Below, in pieces: positions 1 to 7,641 of a DNA stretch of 64,000 bases. The notes under the pieces were generated by a model. It was given only the letters and a program-made list of their open reading frames with translations. It made no database searches and was not told where the DNA came from. Made by a program: the position numbers and the translations under genes. The stretch is from DASYFG01 sp036498565 (GTDB taxonomy: Bacteria; Bacillota; Bacilli; Lactobacillales; Lactobacillaceae): positions 62,001 to 126,000 of the forward strand of contig DASYFG010000004.1 of assembly GCA_036498565.1 (NCBI GenBank). Reading direction: 5' to 3'. The first letter of the stretch is position 1. Each line of letters begins with the position of its first letter.

Positions 1-1
1 G

Positions 2-259
2 CTGGGATATTGGTTAGCCCGTCCATTTCGGCGACAAGGATATACAGTACGTGCCATTACTGCTGTTTTGCAGGAGGTTGATTTGACAACAGTTCAAATT
101 GAAGCTGCCGCTGATAATTTTGGCAGTCAGGCCGTTGCATTGAAAGCGGGTTTCACCCAGATTGGTGCGCAAACGGGTGACGATGGTAAACCTGAATTGG
201 TATTTGAAAAGCGGATAAAAAAAGAAGGAGTGGAAAATGGTACAAGCAATCTTTTTTGA
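2..259 (+). CDS. GNAT-family N-acetyltransferase, C-terminal part
   Basis: The reading frame is open from the window edge, so only the last 85 residues are visible. They include the acetyl-CoA binding motif A of RimJ/RimL-type GNATs (GYWLARPFRRQGY, with the Q/R-x-x-G loop) and the following helix, then the motif B region (IEAAADNFGSQAVALKAGF), where the N-x-x-S-x-x-x-x-x-K-x-G-F pattern is typical. The family acetylates amino groups of proteins or small molecules; the substrate cannot be told. The stop lies 23 bases inside the next gene, so the two are probably translationally coupled. The N-terminus lies outside the window. Confidence 0.85.
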   Translation: MGYWLARPFRRQGYTVRAITAVLQEVDLTTVQIEAAADNFGSQAVALKAGFTQIGAQTGDDGKPELVFEKRIKKEGVENGTSNLF

Positions 260-890
260 TTTTGATGGGACGTTGGCCGATACGGCGAAATTAGCGGTGG
301 TGGCAACGCAGCGCGCTTTTGTGGCGGCTGGTTTGCCGGAACCACAAACTGCGGACGTGTTGCATTATCAAGGTGTGCCGATTGAAACGTCTTTTCCGTT
401 GTTGGGCGCGGCTGATTTGACACCGGCGCAGCTTGACGCGTTGTTTGCGGCGTTTCGCGAGGAATATCGTTTGGGTGAAAGTCCGGCGACGATTGAGTTA
501 TTCCCGGGAATCGCTCAGGTTTTGCACAACTTGCAGTTGGCAGGGAAAGATTTATTTTTGTTGACGAGTAAAAAAACAGTGGTGGCGCAACGGAATTTGG
601 CGTTGTTAGAAGTGGCGGATTACTTCACCGAAATTTACGGTTCTGACAAAGTCGTCGCCTACAAACCAAACCCTGCCGGATTAATCGACATCTTAGGAAA
701 GCGTCACATTCAACCTGACCAAGCTGCCATGGTTGGCGATGCGACGTTTGATATTGAAGCGGGGAACGGCGCGGGCGTTTTGTCGGTGGCCGTGACTTGG
801 GGCAGTCATGATTTGGCAAAATTGACGAGCGCACAACCGGATGTGATTGTGGATGACGCCGCCGCTTTGGAAGCGGCTTTGATGAAATAA
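237..890 (+). CDS. HAD-superfamily hydrolase, phosphoglycolate-phosphatase-like
   Basis: 217 residues, the usual length for Gph/PGP-like HAD phosphatases. Motif I is FFDFDGT with the nucleophile Asp8 and acid Asp10. Motif II is LLTSKK near residue 110, motif III the Lys of YKPNP near 143, and motif IV MVGDATFD near 167. The segment between motifs I and II is helical, as expected for a type C1 cap. The ATG follows an AAGGAG site. It overlaps the preceding GNAT gene and ends in a terminator. Substrate is not predictable; phosphoglycolate, pyrophosphate or a sugar phosphate are all known for this clade. Confidence 0.85.
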   Translation: MVQAIFFDFDGTLADTAKLAVVATQRAFVAAGLPEPQTADVLHYQGVPIETSFPLLGAADLTPAQLDALFAAFREEYRLGESPATIELFPGIAQVLHNLQLAGKDLFLLTSKKTVVAQRNLALLEVADYFTEIYGSDKVVAYKPNPAGLIDILGKRHIQPDQAAMVGDATFDIEAGNGAGVLSVAVTWGSHDLAKLTSAQPDVIVDDAAALEAALMK

Positions 891-911
891 ACGACCAATT
901 GGTCGTTTTTT
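890..911 (+). terminator. Intrinsic terminator after the HAD gene
   Basis: A perfect AACGACCAA/TTGGTCGTT stem followed by a T run. It separates the HAD gene from the MerR promoter that begins only two bases later. Confidence 0.85.
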
Positions 912-912
912 G

Positions 913-943
913 TTGACTTCAAGTGCACTTGAAGTTGTAAAGT
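913..943 (+). promoter_or_regulatory. MerR-type promoter/operator of the first MerR-SDR module
   Basis: A -35 TTGACT (913-918) and -10 TAAAGT (938-943) are separated by 19 bp, the over-long spacer that MerR regulators untwist. The perfect 20-bp palindrome ACTTCAAGTGCACTTGAAGT (916-935) fills the spacer. This is the standard architecture for autoregulated MerR-family genes. Confidence 0.85.
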
Positions 944-961
944 AGACTACGAGGTAAGCAA

Positions 962-1345
962 ATGAGCATGACGATTGGTGAAATTGCCGAGAAAATGGCG
1001 ATGAGTACAGCGACAATTCGTTACTATGAAGAGCAGGGGATTCTGCCGTTTGTTGCGCGTGACAGCGGTGGAAGACGTGTGTTTGGTGATGATGCGGTGC
1101 ATTTATTGACGACGGTTCAGCATTTGAAAAACACGGGGATGTCGATTGCCGATATCAAAACCTATGTTGCTTGGATTGTCGCTGGTGAAGCGACTGTGCC
1201 CAAACGTTTGGCATTTTTAGAAAGTCATCGCCAAAAAGTGCTCGCAAAGATTGCCTTAGAACAAGAAAGTCTCGCAGCGGTGGAAGTCAAAATTAACAAC
1301 TATCACCACCGCGCTCAAAAATTGGAGGAAACATCACATGAGTAA
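962..1345 (+). CDS. MerR-family transcriptional regulator
   Basis: 127 residues with an N-terminal winged helix-turn-helix (TIGEIAEKM then ATIRYYEEQGILP) and a C-terminal antiparallel coiled coil used for dimerisation. No Cys pair is present, so metal sensing of the MerR/CueR kind is unlikely; it belongs to the small-molecule or aldehyde-sensing group. ATG 962 fits the GAGG at 951-954 (7-base spacing) better than ATG 968. It overlaps the next SDR gene by 8 bases and very likely controls it through the palindrome upstream. The protein is clearly paralogous to the MerR protein at 2562-2939. Confidence 0.9.
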   Translation: MSMTIGEIAEKMAMSTATIRYYEEQGILPFVARDSGGRRVFGDDAVHLLTTVQHLKNTGMSIADIKTYVAWIVAGEATVPKRLAFLESHRQKVLAKIALEQESLAAVEVKINNYHHRAQKLEETSHE

Positions 1346-2084
1346 GATTGCAATTGTTACAGGTGGCAGCCGCGGAATTGGCCGCGCAACGGTTTTGGAA
1401 TTCGCCGGTAAAGGCGTGGATGTTATTTTCACTTACAACTCTGGCGCAACAGAAGCACAAGAAGTTGTTGCAGCAGTTGAAGCACTTGGCGCACGTGCGA
1501 TTGCATTGCAATTAAACGTCGCTGAACAAGACACGTTTGCTGCTTTTGCCGACAACGTTAAAGACGCTTTGGCGCAATTAGGTGCGGAAAAGTTTGATAT
1601 TTTGGTGAACAACGCCGGTACATCTAACCACGACAAAATTTTGGATATCACGCCAGATGCCTTGGACAGCTTGTACACAGTGCATGTCAAATCCGTGGTC
1701 TTTTTGACACAAGCGTTGACGCCGTTGCAAAATGATGGTGGGGTGATTATCAACACATCATCTGGTTTGACTCGTTTGACGTTTGCTGGTAGTGGATTGT
1801 ATGGCATGTTGAAAGCGGCGGTGGAGACATTGACGCGTTACATGGCTGTTGAATTTGCTGATCGTAAAATCCGTGTGAACGTGGTTGCACCGGGTCCAAT
1901 CGCGACGGGATTTAGTGGCTTGGATGCGAATACCGCCCAACAAGAAGCTTTGAGTGGTCACACGGCCTTGGGACGTGTGGGTCAACCAGAAGATGTTGCC
2001 AAAGTCACTGTTGCTTTGGCAACGGATGCGGGTGAATTTGTCACGGCACAACGCGTAGAAGTTTCTGGTGGAATTGCTTTGTAA
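1338..2084 (+). CDS. Short-chain dehydrogenase/reductase (FabG-like SDR)
   Basis: 248 residues, the classical SDR length. The NAD(P)-binding TGGSRGIG is at residues 8-15, NNAG at 91-94, the catalytic Ser in SSG at 141-142, and Y155-x-x-x-K159. The C-terminal glycine-rich end (EVSGGIAL) resembles FabG/YkvO proteins. It reduces a carbonyl or oxidises an alcohol in the cytoplasm; the substrate is unknown. It sits in an operon with the MerR gene (overlap) and with the small unknown gene 12 bases downstream, which suggests an inducible carbonyl-detoxification unit. Confidence 0.9.
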   Translation: MSKIAIVTGGSRGIGRATVLEFAGKGVDVIFTYNSGATEAQEVVAAVEALGARAIALQLNVAEQDTFAAFADNVKDALAQLGAEKFDILVNNAGTSNHDKILDITPDALDSLYTVHVKSVVFLTQALTPLQNDGGVIINTSSGLTRLTFAGSGLYGMLKAAVETLTRYMAVEFADRKIRVNVVAPGPIATGFSGLDANTAQQEALSGHTALGRVGQPEDVAKVTVALATDAGEFVTAQRVEVSGGIAL

Positions 2085-2096
2085 GGAGGCGCACAC

Positions 2097-2471
2097 ATGG
2101 CGTTAACAACCTATTCAGCTTTGGTGGCGGGCTTTAATTCAGCCGTCCCCGTGGCGTTACAATTGCCAGAAGTGGCCAAAAATGATGTCACCATTCGCAC
2201 GCAAAGTGCAGAAATGACCGTTACTTTGGTGGACACGCAAGTGACTCAAATTACGGTAACCGCATTTGGTGCGGACGTACATGGCGATTATTACAAACTG
2301 TTTGTTGACGGTTTGGAAGGCGGCATGGGCTGGTCATCGGCGAATTTTTATCACGCCGCGATGGCAACTTTGGCCGATCACGAAGCACACACCGGCGTGA
2401 ACGCTGCTGGTATCACGGCAGTGCACACGTTTGTGGCCGGTGATTTAGTGGTCGTTTTGACAAAAGATTAA
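2097..2471 (+). CDS. Uncharacterised 124-residue protein in the MerR-SDR operon
   Basis: I do not recognise a family. The protein has no signal peptide, membrane helix or cysteine. The N-terminal half alternates beta-like segments (VTIRTQSAEMTVTLVDTQVTQITVTAF) and the C-terminal half holds an aromatic and His-rich stretch (GWSSANFYHAAMATLADHEAHTG) that could line a small ligand pocket. A GGAGG site (2085-2089) precedes the ATG. It is the third gene of the MerR-SDR unit and ends at a terminator, so co-regulation with the dehydrogenase is likely. Its codon use is like that of its neighbours. Confidence 0.75.
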   Translation: MALTTYSALVAGFNSAVPVALQLPEVAKNDVTIRTQSAEMTVTLVDTQVTQITVTAFGADVHGDYYKLFVDGLEGGMGWSSANFYHAAMATLADHEAHTGVNAAGITAVHTFVAGDLVVVLTKD

Positions 2472-2473
2472 AG

Positions 2474-2500
2474 AAAAAGCACGCATTGCGTGCTTTTTTT
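2474..2500 (+). terminator. Intrinsic terminator after the first MerR-SDR module
   Basis: The stem AAAAAGCACGCA/TGCGTGCTTTTT is followed by a T run. Confidence 0.85.
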
Positions 2501-2511
2501 GTGCGGCAGGG

Positions 2512-2542
2512 TTGCCCTCATGTTAGGATGAGGGTATATAGT
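2512..2542 (+). promoter_or_regulatory. MerR-type promoter/operator of the second MerR-SDR module
   Basis: TTGCCC (2512-2517) and TATAGT (2537-2542) are again 19 bp apart. Inside is the inverted repeat CCCTCAT (2515-2521) with ATGAGGG (2528-2534). The half-sites share no sequence with the operator at 916-935, so the two paralogous regulators probably do not cross-bind. Confidence 0.75.
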
Positions 2543-2561
2543 GAGTTTTGGAGGTGATGAA

Positions 2562-2939
2562 ATGGTCTATACGATTGGACAAGTAGCCGCGCAATTGAAC
2601 GTGACGATTGCGACTTTGCGTTATTGGGATGATCAAGGTTTACTGTTGTTTGTGCAACGTGATGAACATGGCAATCGGTTGTTTGATGAGTCCGCGTTAT
2701 TGATGTTACGTTCGGTACAACATTTGAAAAATACTGGCATGAAAATCAACGATATTCGACAATACGTGCAATGGTTGGTTGAAGGTGAACAAACCTTGGT
2801 TAAACGTTTGGCATTCATGAAAACGCATCGCCAAGCCGTTGTGGATGACATTGATCAAAAAATGAAAAGCTTAGATCATATCGATTACAAAATTGGTGTG
2901 TTCGAAGCCGCCATTAAAGAATTGGAGCAAAGAAAATGA
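2562..2939 (+). CDS. MerR-family transcriptional regulator
   Basis: 125 residues from ATG 2562, chosen because GGAGGTG at 2550-2556 sits at the right distance; the in-frame GTG at 2541 falls inside the promoter. The N-terminal HTH reads YTIGQVAAQL then ATLRYWDDQGLL, and the C-terminus is a coiled coil. It shares the signature QHLKNTGM-x-I-x-DI-x-x-YV-x-W and KRLAF-x-x-x-HRQ with the MerR protein at 962-1345, so the two are paralogues. Its last codons overlap the following SDR start by four bases. Confidence 0.9.
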   Translation: MVYTIGQVAAQLNVTIATLRYWDDQGLLLFVQRDEHGNRLFDESALLMLRSVQHLKNTGMKINDIRQYVQWLVEGEQTLVKRLAFMKTHRQAVVDDIDQKMKSLDHIDYKIGVFEAAIKELEQRK

Positions 2940-3622
2940 AAACAGTTTTGATTACAGGTGCGAACAAAGGGATCGGTTTTGCCTTGGCCAAAGAATTAGT
3001 GACGCATGGCGTGCATGTTTTAGTGGGCGCACGTGATGAGGTGCGCGGTCAAGCGGCCGTTGAGGCTTTGCGCGCGTTTGGGAATGCGGATTTGGTGTTG
3101 GTGGATGTGGCGGATTTGGCCAGCGTGGCAGAAGCGGCGCAATTCGTGACGGCACATTATCCAAATTTGGATGTGTTGGTGAATAACGCGGGCATTCCAG
3201 GGGATATGCGCAAAGCTGGTTGGGAATTTGAGCCGGCGGAATTAGAGGCGACATTGCAGACGAATTTTATTGGGCCGTTTGCTTTAAGTAAAGCATTATT
3301 GCCAATTTTGCGTGCAAATGAAGGCCGGATTTTGAACGTGACAATTCCTACAACACCAATTGATTGGTTCAATCCGTTTGCCTATCAGACCTCAAAAGCA
3401 TCATTGAATGTTCTCACGCAATCATGGGCTTTGTCGTTGACTGAGCAACAAGTACCGGTGGAAATCTTTGGCTACATGCCGGGTGGCACAACGACAGATT
3501 TGAACGGCAACATGACCGGTGATATGTTCAAAACACCCACGCAAGTCGGTGAAAACATGTATCGTTTATTGACAAACGGTGAAAACTATCACGGAAAAAT
3601 TTTGAATTGGGACGAAGTTTAA
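2936..3622 (+). CDS. Short-chain dehydrogenase/reductase (SDR)
   Basis: 228 residues. The cofactor loop is TGANKGIG (7-14), followed by NNAG (83-86) and Y150-x-x-x-K154. It resembles carbonyl-reductase-like SDRs rather than FabG. The usual catalytic Ser about 13 residues before the Tyr is not evident: the segment reads NVTIPTTP, so a Thr may take the role or activity may be altered. The start overlaps the MerR stop, so the pair forms a regulator-enzyme module like the one directly upstream. A terminator shared with the convergent SMR gene follows. Confidence 0.88.
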   Translation: MKTVLITGANKGIGFALAKELVTHGVHVLVGARDEVRGQAAVEALRAFGNADLVLVDVADLASVAEAAQFVTAHYPNLDVLVNNAGIPGDMRKAGWEFEPAELEATLQTNFIGPFALSKALLPILRANEGRILNVTIPTTPIDWFNPFAYQTSKASLNVLTQSWALSLTEQQVPVEIFGYMPGGTTTDLNGNMTGDMFKTPTQVGENMYRLLTNGENYHGKILNWDEV

Positions 3623-3625
3623 TTT

Positions 3626-3657
3626 AAAAAAAGCACGCCAAATTTGGTGTGCTTTTT
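3626..3657. terminator. Bidirectional terminator between the SDR and SMR genes
   Basis: The stem AAAAAGCACGCCAAA/TTTGGTGTGCTTTTT is flanked by an A run and a T run, so it can serve both convergent genes. Confidence 0.8.
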
Positions 3658-3982
3658 AATGTGAATTGAGTAGATTTAACCACGCAATCCCGATAAAAAT
3701 GAGTGCCAGCGCGGCGTAACTTTGCCAAGAGAAATGGACGTGATAAACGAAACGATCCATAAGTGTAAGCACAAAAATGCCCGCGCCAGACCAAATGGCG
3801 TAGGTTACACCGGTCGGCAACGTTGGCATAGTTTTGCCTAGACTAAAGAAACTGATCACGTAAAAAACGACAATGCCGAACAATAATACTGGTTGAAAAC
3901 CCGTGGTGTTTGCGTTGATGCGTAAAAGCGACGTGGCGGCCAATTCAGCCACAATTGCCAGTGCAAGCCAGATATAAACCAT
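3656..3982 (-). CDS. Small multidrug resistance (SMR) efflux protein
   Basis: 108 residues with four predicted membrane helices, the SMR size. The essential membrane Glu lies in the first helix (ALAIVAELAATSLL, about residue 13). The signature GVTYAIWSGAG is in helix 3. EmrE/QacC relatives export cationic toxicants by proton antiport, and SugE/Gdx relatives export guanidinium; the sequence alone does not decide between them. A GGAGGATG ribosome site precedes the ATG. It is transcribed alone, divergent from the valS leader. Confidence 0.88.
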   Translation of the reverse strand: MVYIWLALAIVAELAATSLLRINANTTGFQPVLLFGIVVFYVISFFSLGKTMPTLPTGVTYAIWSGAGIFVLTLMDRFVYHVHFSWQSYAALALIFIGIAWLNLLNSH

Positions 3983-4025
3983 TTTTCATCCTCCGAATTC
4001 TTTTATTTTAACACGCTATTTTTGC

Positions 4026-4240
4026 TTGTGAAAGTTGGTGGGATTTGGTATGATAAAAGCACTTAGAGGAGTATTTCCAAGCAGAAAACAGAAACATCAT
4101 GGTGGATGAAAATGGTGCTGCGCGCGGGATGAAGGTTGCTAGGTTTTCAAAATGAATAAGCAATGAGTGGCTCTTATCAGGAGCAATGAAGGTGGTACCA
4201 CGCGTCAGCGTCCTTTTTTAGGATGTTGGCGCGTTTTTTT
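4026..4240 (+). promoter_or_regulatory. Val-type T-box leader (promoter, stem I, antiterminator/terminator)
   Basis: Promoter TTGTGA (4026-4031), 17 bp, TATGAT (4049-4054). The conserved T-box AAGGTGGTACCACGCG lies at 4189-4204, and the competing terminator (CGCGTCAGCGTCC with GGATGTTGGCGCG, then T7) at 4201-4240. The variable base of TGGNACC is T, which pairs with the A73 discriminator of tRNA-Val. The basal stem I can form between CTTAG (4062-4066) and CTAGG (4139-4143), which places GTT (4135-4137) as the specifier, a Val codon followed by a purine. Uncharged tRNA-Val should prevent termination and switch on the downstream genes. Confidence 0.92.
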
Positions 4241-4260
4241 GTTTTTGGAAAGGTGTCAAA

Positions 4261-4798
4261 ATGGAAAATACAGTCACGCTGCGGACGAACCGTTTGATTT
4301 TACGACCAGTCCGAGTCGATGATGCGCAGGCGATGGTTAAATGGACGAATGATCCGCGAGTTGTCGAATTTTTATCGTATGCGCCTTACGCGGATTTAAC
4401 GGTTGCCAAACACAATATTCAAGCTTATTTTATCAAAGATGGATTAGGCAAATTTGGCATTGAAATGGCTGGCGAATTAATTGGGACAATTGATATTCGA
4501 TTTGCCAAATAAAAAAGCCGAAATCGGCTATGCTTTATGTGCTGATTTTTGGGGCCAGGGGATTGTGCCTGAAGCCGCGCAAGCATTGATTGCGTATGGA
4601 TTTGATCAATTTGAGATTGATATGATCGAAATTTTTAATGACGTTCGCAATCCAAAATCTGGTCGCGTCGCTGAAAAATTAGGCTTTACGCGCTTACCAG
4701 AAACAATCCATGAAACGCGAAATATCCAAGGTCAACCACAACAAATTGAAGATGTGGCGTGGCAATTAACACGAGTGAACTACGAAAGGAATTTATAA
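4261..4798 (+). pseudogene. GNAT N-acetyltransferase broken by a +1 frameshift
   Basis: Two overlapping frames together encode one RimJ/RimL-type GNAT of about 178 residues. The first (4261-4512) carries LRTNRLILRPVRVDDAQAMV and stops after GTIDIRF. The second continues with KKAEIGYALCADFWGQGIVPEA, motif A, up to 4798. The join is at about 4503-4515; removing one A from the AAA of CCAAATAAAAAAG restores ...FANKKAEIGYAL. It lies between the Val T-box and valS and its final TAA overlaps the valS ATG. It could be a real lesion, a sequencing error in an A-rich tract, or less likely recoding. Confidence 0.8.
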
Positions 4799-7506
4799 TG
4801 CGAGAAATCAACATGCCAACAAAATTCAATCCAACCGAGATTGAAAATGGTCGCTACGAAAAATGGCAAGCGGCCCAACTCTTTAATCCAGAAACCAACA
4901 AGGCGGATGAGCGCTTCACCGCACACGCCAACTTGCAAACTGACGGACAACCAGCGCCGTATTCAGTCGTTATTCCACCGCCAAACGTGACGGGTGTGTT
5001 GCATTTGGGGCACGCTTGGGACACAACTTTGCAAGATATGTTGATTCGCCAAAAGCGCATGCAAGGTTTTGACACGTTGTGGTTGCCGGGGATGGATCAC
5101 GCGGGAATTGCCACGCAAGCCAAAGTGGAAGCGCGTTTGCGTGAACAAGGCGTGAGCCGTTATGACTTGGGCCGCGAAAAGTTTGTTGAACAAGTTTGGG
5201 ATTGGAAAAACGAATACGCGTCAACCATCAAGCAACAATGGGGTAAGCTCGGTTTGTCTTTGGATTTCTCGCGCGAACGTTTCACGTTGGATGCTGGTTT
5301 GAACGAAGCGGTGAACAAAGTTTTCGTGGACTTGTACAACAAGGGGTTGATTTACCGTGGTGAATACATCATCAACTGGGATCCCATTGCACGTACGGCT
5401 TTGTCAGACATTGAAGTGATCTATCAAGACGACCCCGGCAAGTTCTATCATTTGAAATATGAATTCGCGGACGGGTCAGAATTTGACGGTAAAAACTACA
5501 TCGAAGTTGCCACTACGCGTCCGGAGACGATGTACGGGGATGTGGCGATTGCGGTTTCACCAAAAGACGAAGCCAAGTCGGCGTTGGTTGGTAAAACGGT
5601 TATTGTACCGATTGTTGGTCGTGAAATTCCGATTATCGCCGATGAAATCGTCGATCCAGAATTCGGTTCTGGTTTTGTCAAAATCACGCCGGCGCACGAT
5701 CCAAACGACTTTGAAGCCGGTAATCGTCATGATTTGGAACGCATCAACACGATGAATGATGACGGCACGATGAACGAATTGGCCGGTGAATTGGTTGGTT
5801 TGGCAGCGGCTGACGCCCGCAAAGTTTTCGCCGATGCGTTGGTTGAAGCCGGCGCAATGCTTGAAATCGAAGATTACGTGCACTCTGTTGGGCATTCTGA
5901 ACGCACGAATGCTGTGGTGGAACCACGTTTGTCAACGCAATGGTTCGTGAAGATGAAGCCATTGGCCGAACAAGCTTTGGCGATGCAACAAGGCGATGAC
6001 AAAGTTGATTTCTACCCACCACGTTTTGAAGACACGTTCACGCGTTGGATGGATAACATTCGTGATTGGGTCATCTCACGTCAACTCTGGTGGGGTCACC
6101 AAATTCCGGCTTGGTACCGTAACAAGGGGACAGAACAAGAAGAAATGGTCGTGCAAGCAGACGCGCCAGCAGGCGACGGTTGGGAACGTGACAGTGATGT
6201 TTTGGACACGTGGTTCTCTTCTGCTTTGTGGCCATTTTCAACGCTGGGTTGGCCTGATGAAGCAGCCGAAGATTTCAATCGTTACTACCCAACCAGCACA
6301 TTGGTGACGGGTTATGACATTATTTTCTTCTGGGTTGCGCGCATGATGTTCCAAGGAAAAGAATTTACCGGCCAACGTCCATTCAAAAACGTGTTGATTC
6401 ACGGTTTGGCCCGTGACGAACAAGGCCGCAAGATGTCAAAGTCTTTGGGTAACGGGATTGACCCAATGGACGTGATTGAAAAGTACGGTGCGGACGCGTT
6501 GCGTTGGATGTTGTCAACCGGTTCAACGCCCGGTCAAGACATTCGTTTCTCATACGACAAGATGGACGCGTCATGGAACTTCATTAACAAAATTTGGAAC
6601 GCCTCACGTTATGTCATCATGAATTTGGATGAAGACACCAAGGCCGGCGTACCAGCCGCTGATCAATTAACATTGGCTGACAAATGGATTTTGAGTCGTT
6701 TGCAAAGCACGATTGACACGGTCACGAAGAACTTTGAAAAGTTCGAATTCGGTATTGCTGGTAGTGCTTTGTACAGCTTCATTTGGAATGACTTTGCGGA
6801 TTGGTACATCGAAATGACCAAGGAAACGTTGAACGGTGAAGGTGATAAAAAGCCGGTGCAACAGACTTTGGCATATGTTTTGGAAGAAACATTGAAATTG
6901 ATGCACCCAATCATGCCGTTCGTAACCGAAGCGATTTTCCAAGAAATGCCTAGTCGTACGGCAGATGATACGTTGGTTGTCGCCGCTTATCCAGTGGTCA
7001 ACGAAGCGCTCATTGATGATGACGCACAAAAGGCCTTTGGTAGTCTGCAAGATTTGATTGTGGCGGTGCGTAATATTCGTGCCGAAGCCAATGCACCAAT
7101 GTCAACGCCAATTGATTTGTTGGTGCAAACCGATGATGCGGATTTGGCGGGGATTTTTGAAGCTAACGCGGATTATTTGAACCGCTTTGTTAAGCCTAAG
7201 TCTTTGACGATTGCTGCCAGCGTGGAAGCGCCAGCTTTGTCAATGAGTCAAGTCATCTCAGGTGCTACAGTTTATGTGCCGTTGGCAGGGTTGATTGATC
7301 TGGACGCAGAAATTGCCCGTTTGGAAGGTGAAGCGAAGAAATTCGCCGGTGAAGTTAAGCGTGCCCAAGGAAAATTGGGCAACGAAAAGTTCGTCGGCAG
7401 TGCGCCAGAAGCAGTGGTTGCCGCAGAACGCGAAAAACTAGCTGATTGGGAAGCTAAACTAGCCGCTACGCAAGCGCGGGTGGCGGAGTTATCAGCTGCG
7501 AAATAA
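4798..7506 (+). CDS. valS: Valine--tRNA ligase
   Basis: 902 residues, normal for bacterial ValRS. HLGH (the HIGH motif) is at 69-72 after PPPNVTGVL, and KMSKS at 545-549. A CP1 editing domain lies between them (TTRPETMYGDVA), then the anticodon-binding domain, and a C-terminal Leu/Ala/Lys-rich coiled coil (about 835-900) that contacts the tRNA. It charges tRNA-Val and removes mischarged Thr. ATG 4798 has AAAGGA upstream; the in-frame GTG at 4759 lies inside the preceding gene. Expression is set by the T-box at 4026-4240. Confidence 0.98.
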   Translation: MREINMPTKFNPTEIENGRYEKWQAAQLFNPETNKADERFTAHANLQTDGQPAPYSVVIPPPNVTGVLHLGHAWDTTLQDMLIRQKRMQGFDTLWLPGMDHAGIATQAKVEARLREQGVSRYDLGREKFVEQVWDWKNEYASTIKQQWGKLGLSLDFSRERFTLDAGLNEAVNKVFVDLYNKGLIYRGEYIINWDPIARTALSDIEVIYQDDPGKFYHLKYEFADGSEFDGKNYIEVATTRPETMYGDVAIAVSPKDEAKSALVGKTVIVPIVGREIPIIADEIVDPEFGSGFVKITPAHDPNDFEAGNRHDLERINTMNDDGTMNELAGELVGLAAADARKVFADALVEAGAMLEIEDYVHSVGHSERTNAVVEPRLSTQWFVKMKPLAEQALAMQQGDDKVDFYPPRFEDTFTRWMDNIRDWVISRQLWWGHQIPAWYRNKGTEQEEMVVQADAPAGDGWERDSDVLDTWFSSALWPFSTLGWPDEAAEDFNRYYPTSTLVTGYDIIFFWVARMMFQGKEFTGQRPFKNVLIHGLARDEQGRKMSKSLGNGIDPMDVIEKYGADALRWMLSTGSTPGQDIRFSYDKMDASWNFINKIWNASRYVIMNLDEDTKAGVPAADQLTLADKWILSRLQSTIDTVTKNFEKFEFGIAGSALYSFIWNDFADWYIEMTKETLNGEGDKKPVQQTLAYVLEETLKLMHPIMPFVTEAIFQEMPSRTADDTLVVAAYPVVNEALIDDDAQKAFGSLQDLIVAVRNIRAEANAPMSTPIDLLVQTDDADLAGIFEANADYLNRFVKPKSLTIAASVEAPALSMSQVISGATVYVPLAGLIDLDAEIARLEGEAKKFAGEVKRAQGKLGNEKFVGSAPEAVVAAEREKLADWEAKLAATQARVAELSAAK

Positions 7507-7511
7507 TGTTT

Positions 7512-7544
7512 AAAAGAACACATTTAAATAATGTGTTCTTTTTT
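7512..7544 (+). terminator. Intrinsic terminator after valS
   Basis: The stem AAAAGAACACAT/ATGTGTTCTTTT with a T run. Confidence 0.85.
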
Positions 7545-7576
7545 GGTATAAAATGGAATTTTTTGGAAGAAAAAAC

Positions 7577-7630
7577 TTGCAAAAAATTTCGGTCAGAGTT
7601 ATAGTTAATACGAAAAGAAAGCGCTTACAA
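7577..7630 (+). promoter_or_regulatory. Fructose-operon promoter with candidate cre site
   Basis: TTGCAA (7577-7582), 17 bp, TATAGT (7600-7605). The sequence AAGAAAGCGCTTACAA (7615-7630) matches the CcpA-binding cre consensus WTGNNARCGNWWWCAW at all fixed positions but one. It sits just downstream of the expected start point, where CcpA usually represses. Confidence 0.7.
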
Positions 7631-7641
7631 AAGAGGTGTGT

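Noticed and set aside
4487..4520. Programmed +1 frameshift in the GNAT gene
   Set aside because: AAA-TAA is not a good slippery site for +1 movement and no internal Shine-Dalgarno lies at the right distance; a lesion or read error is simpler.
5557..5895. 112-codon minus-strand frame within valS
   Set aside because: Antisense shadow of a certain gene; no start context or motif.
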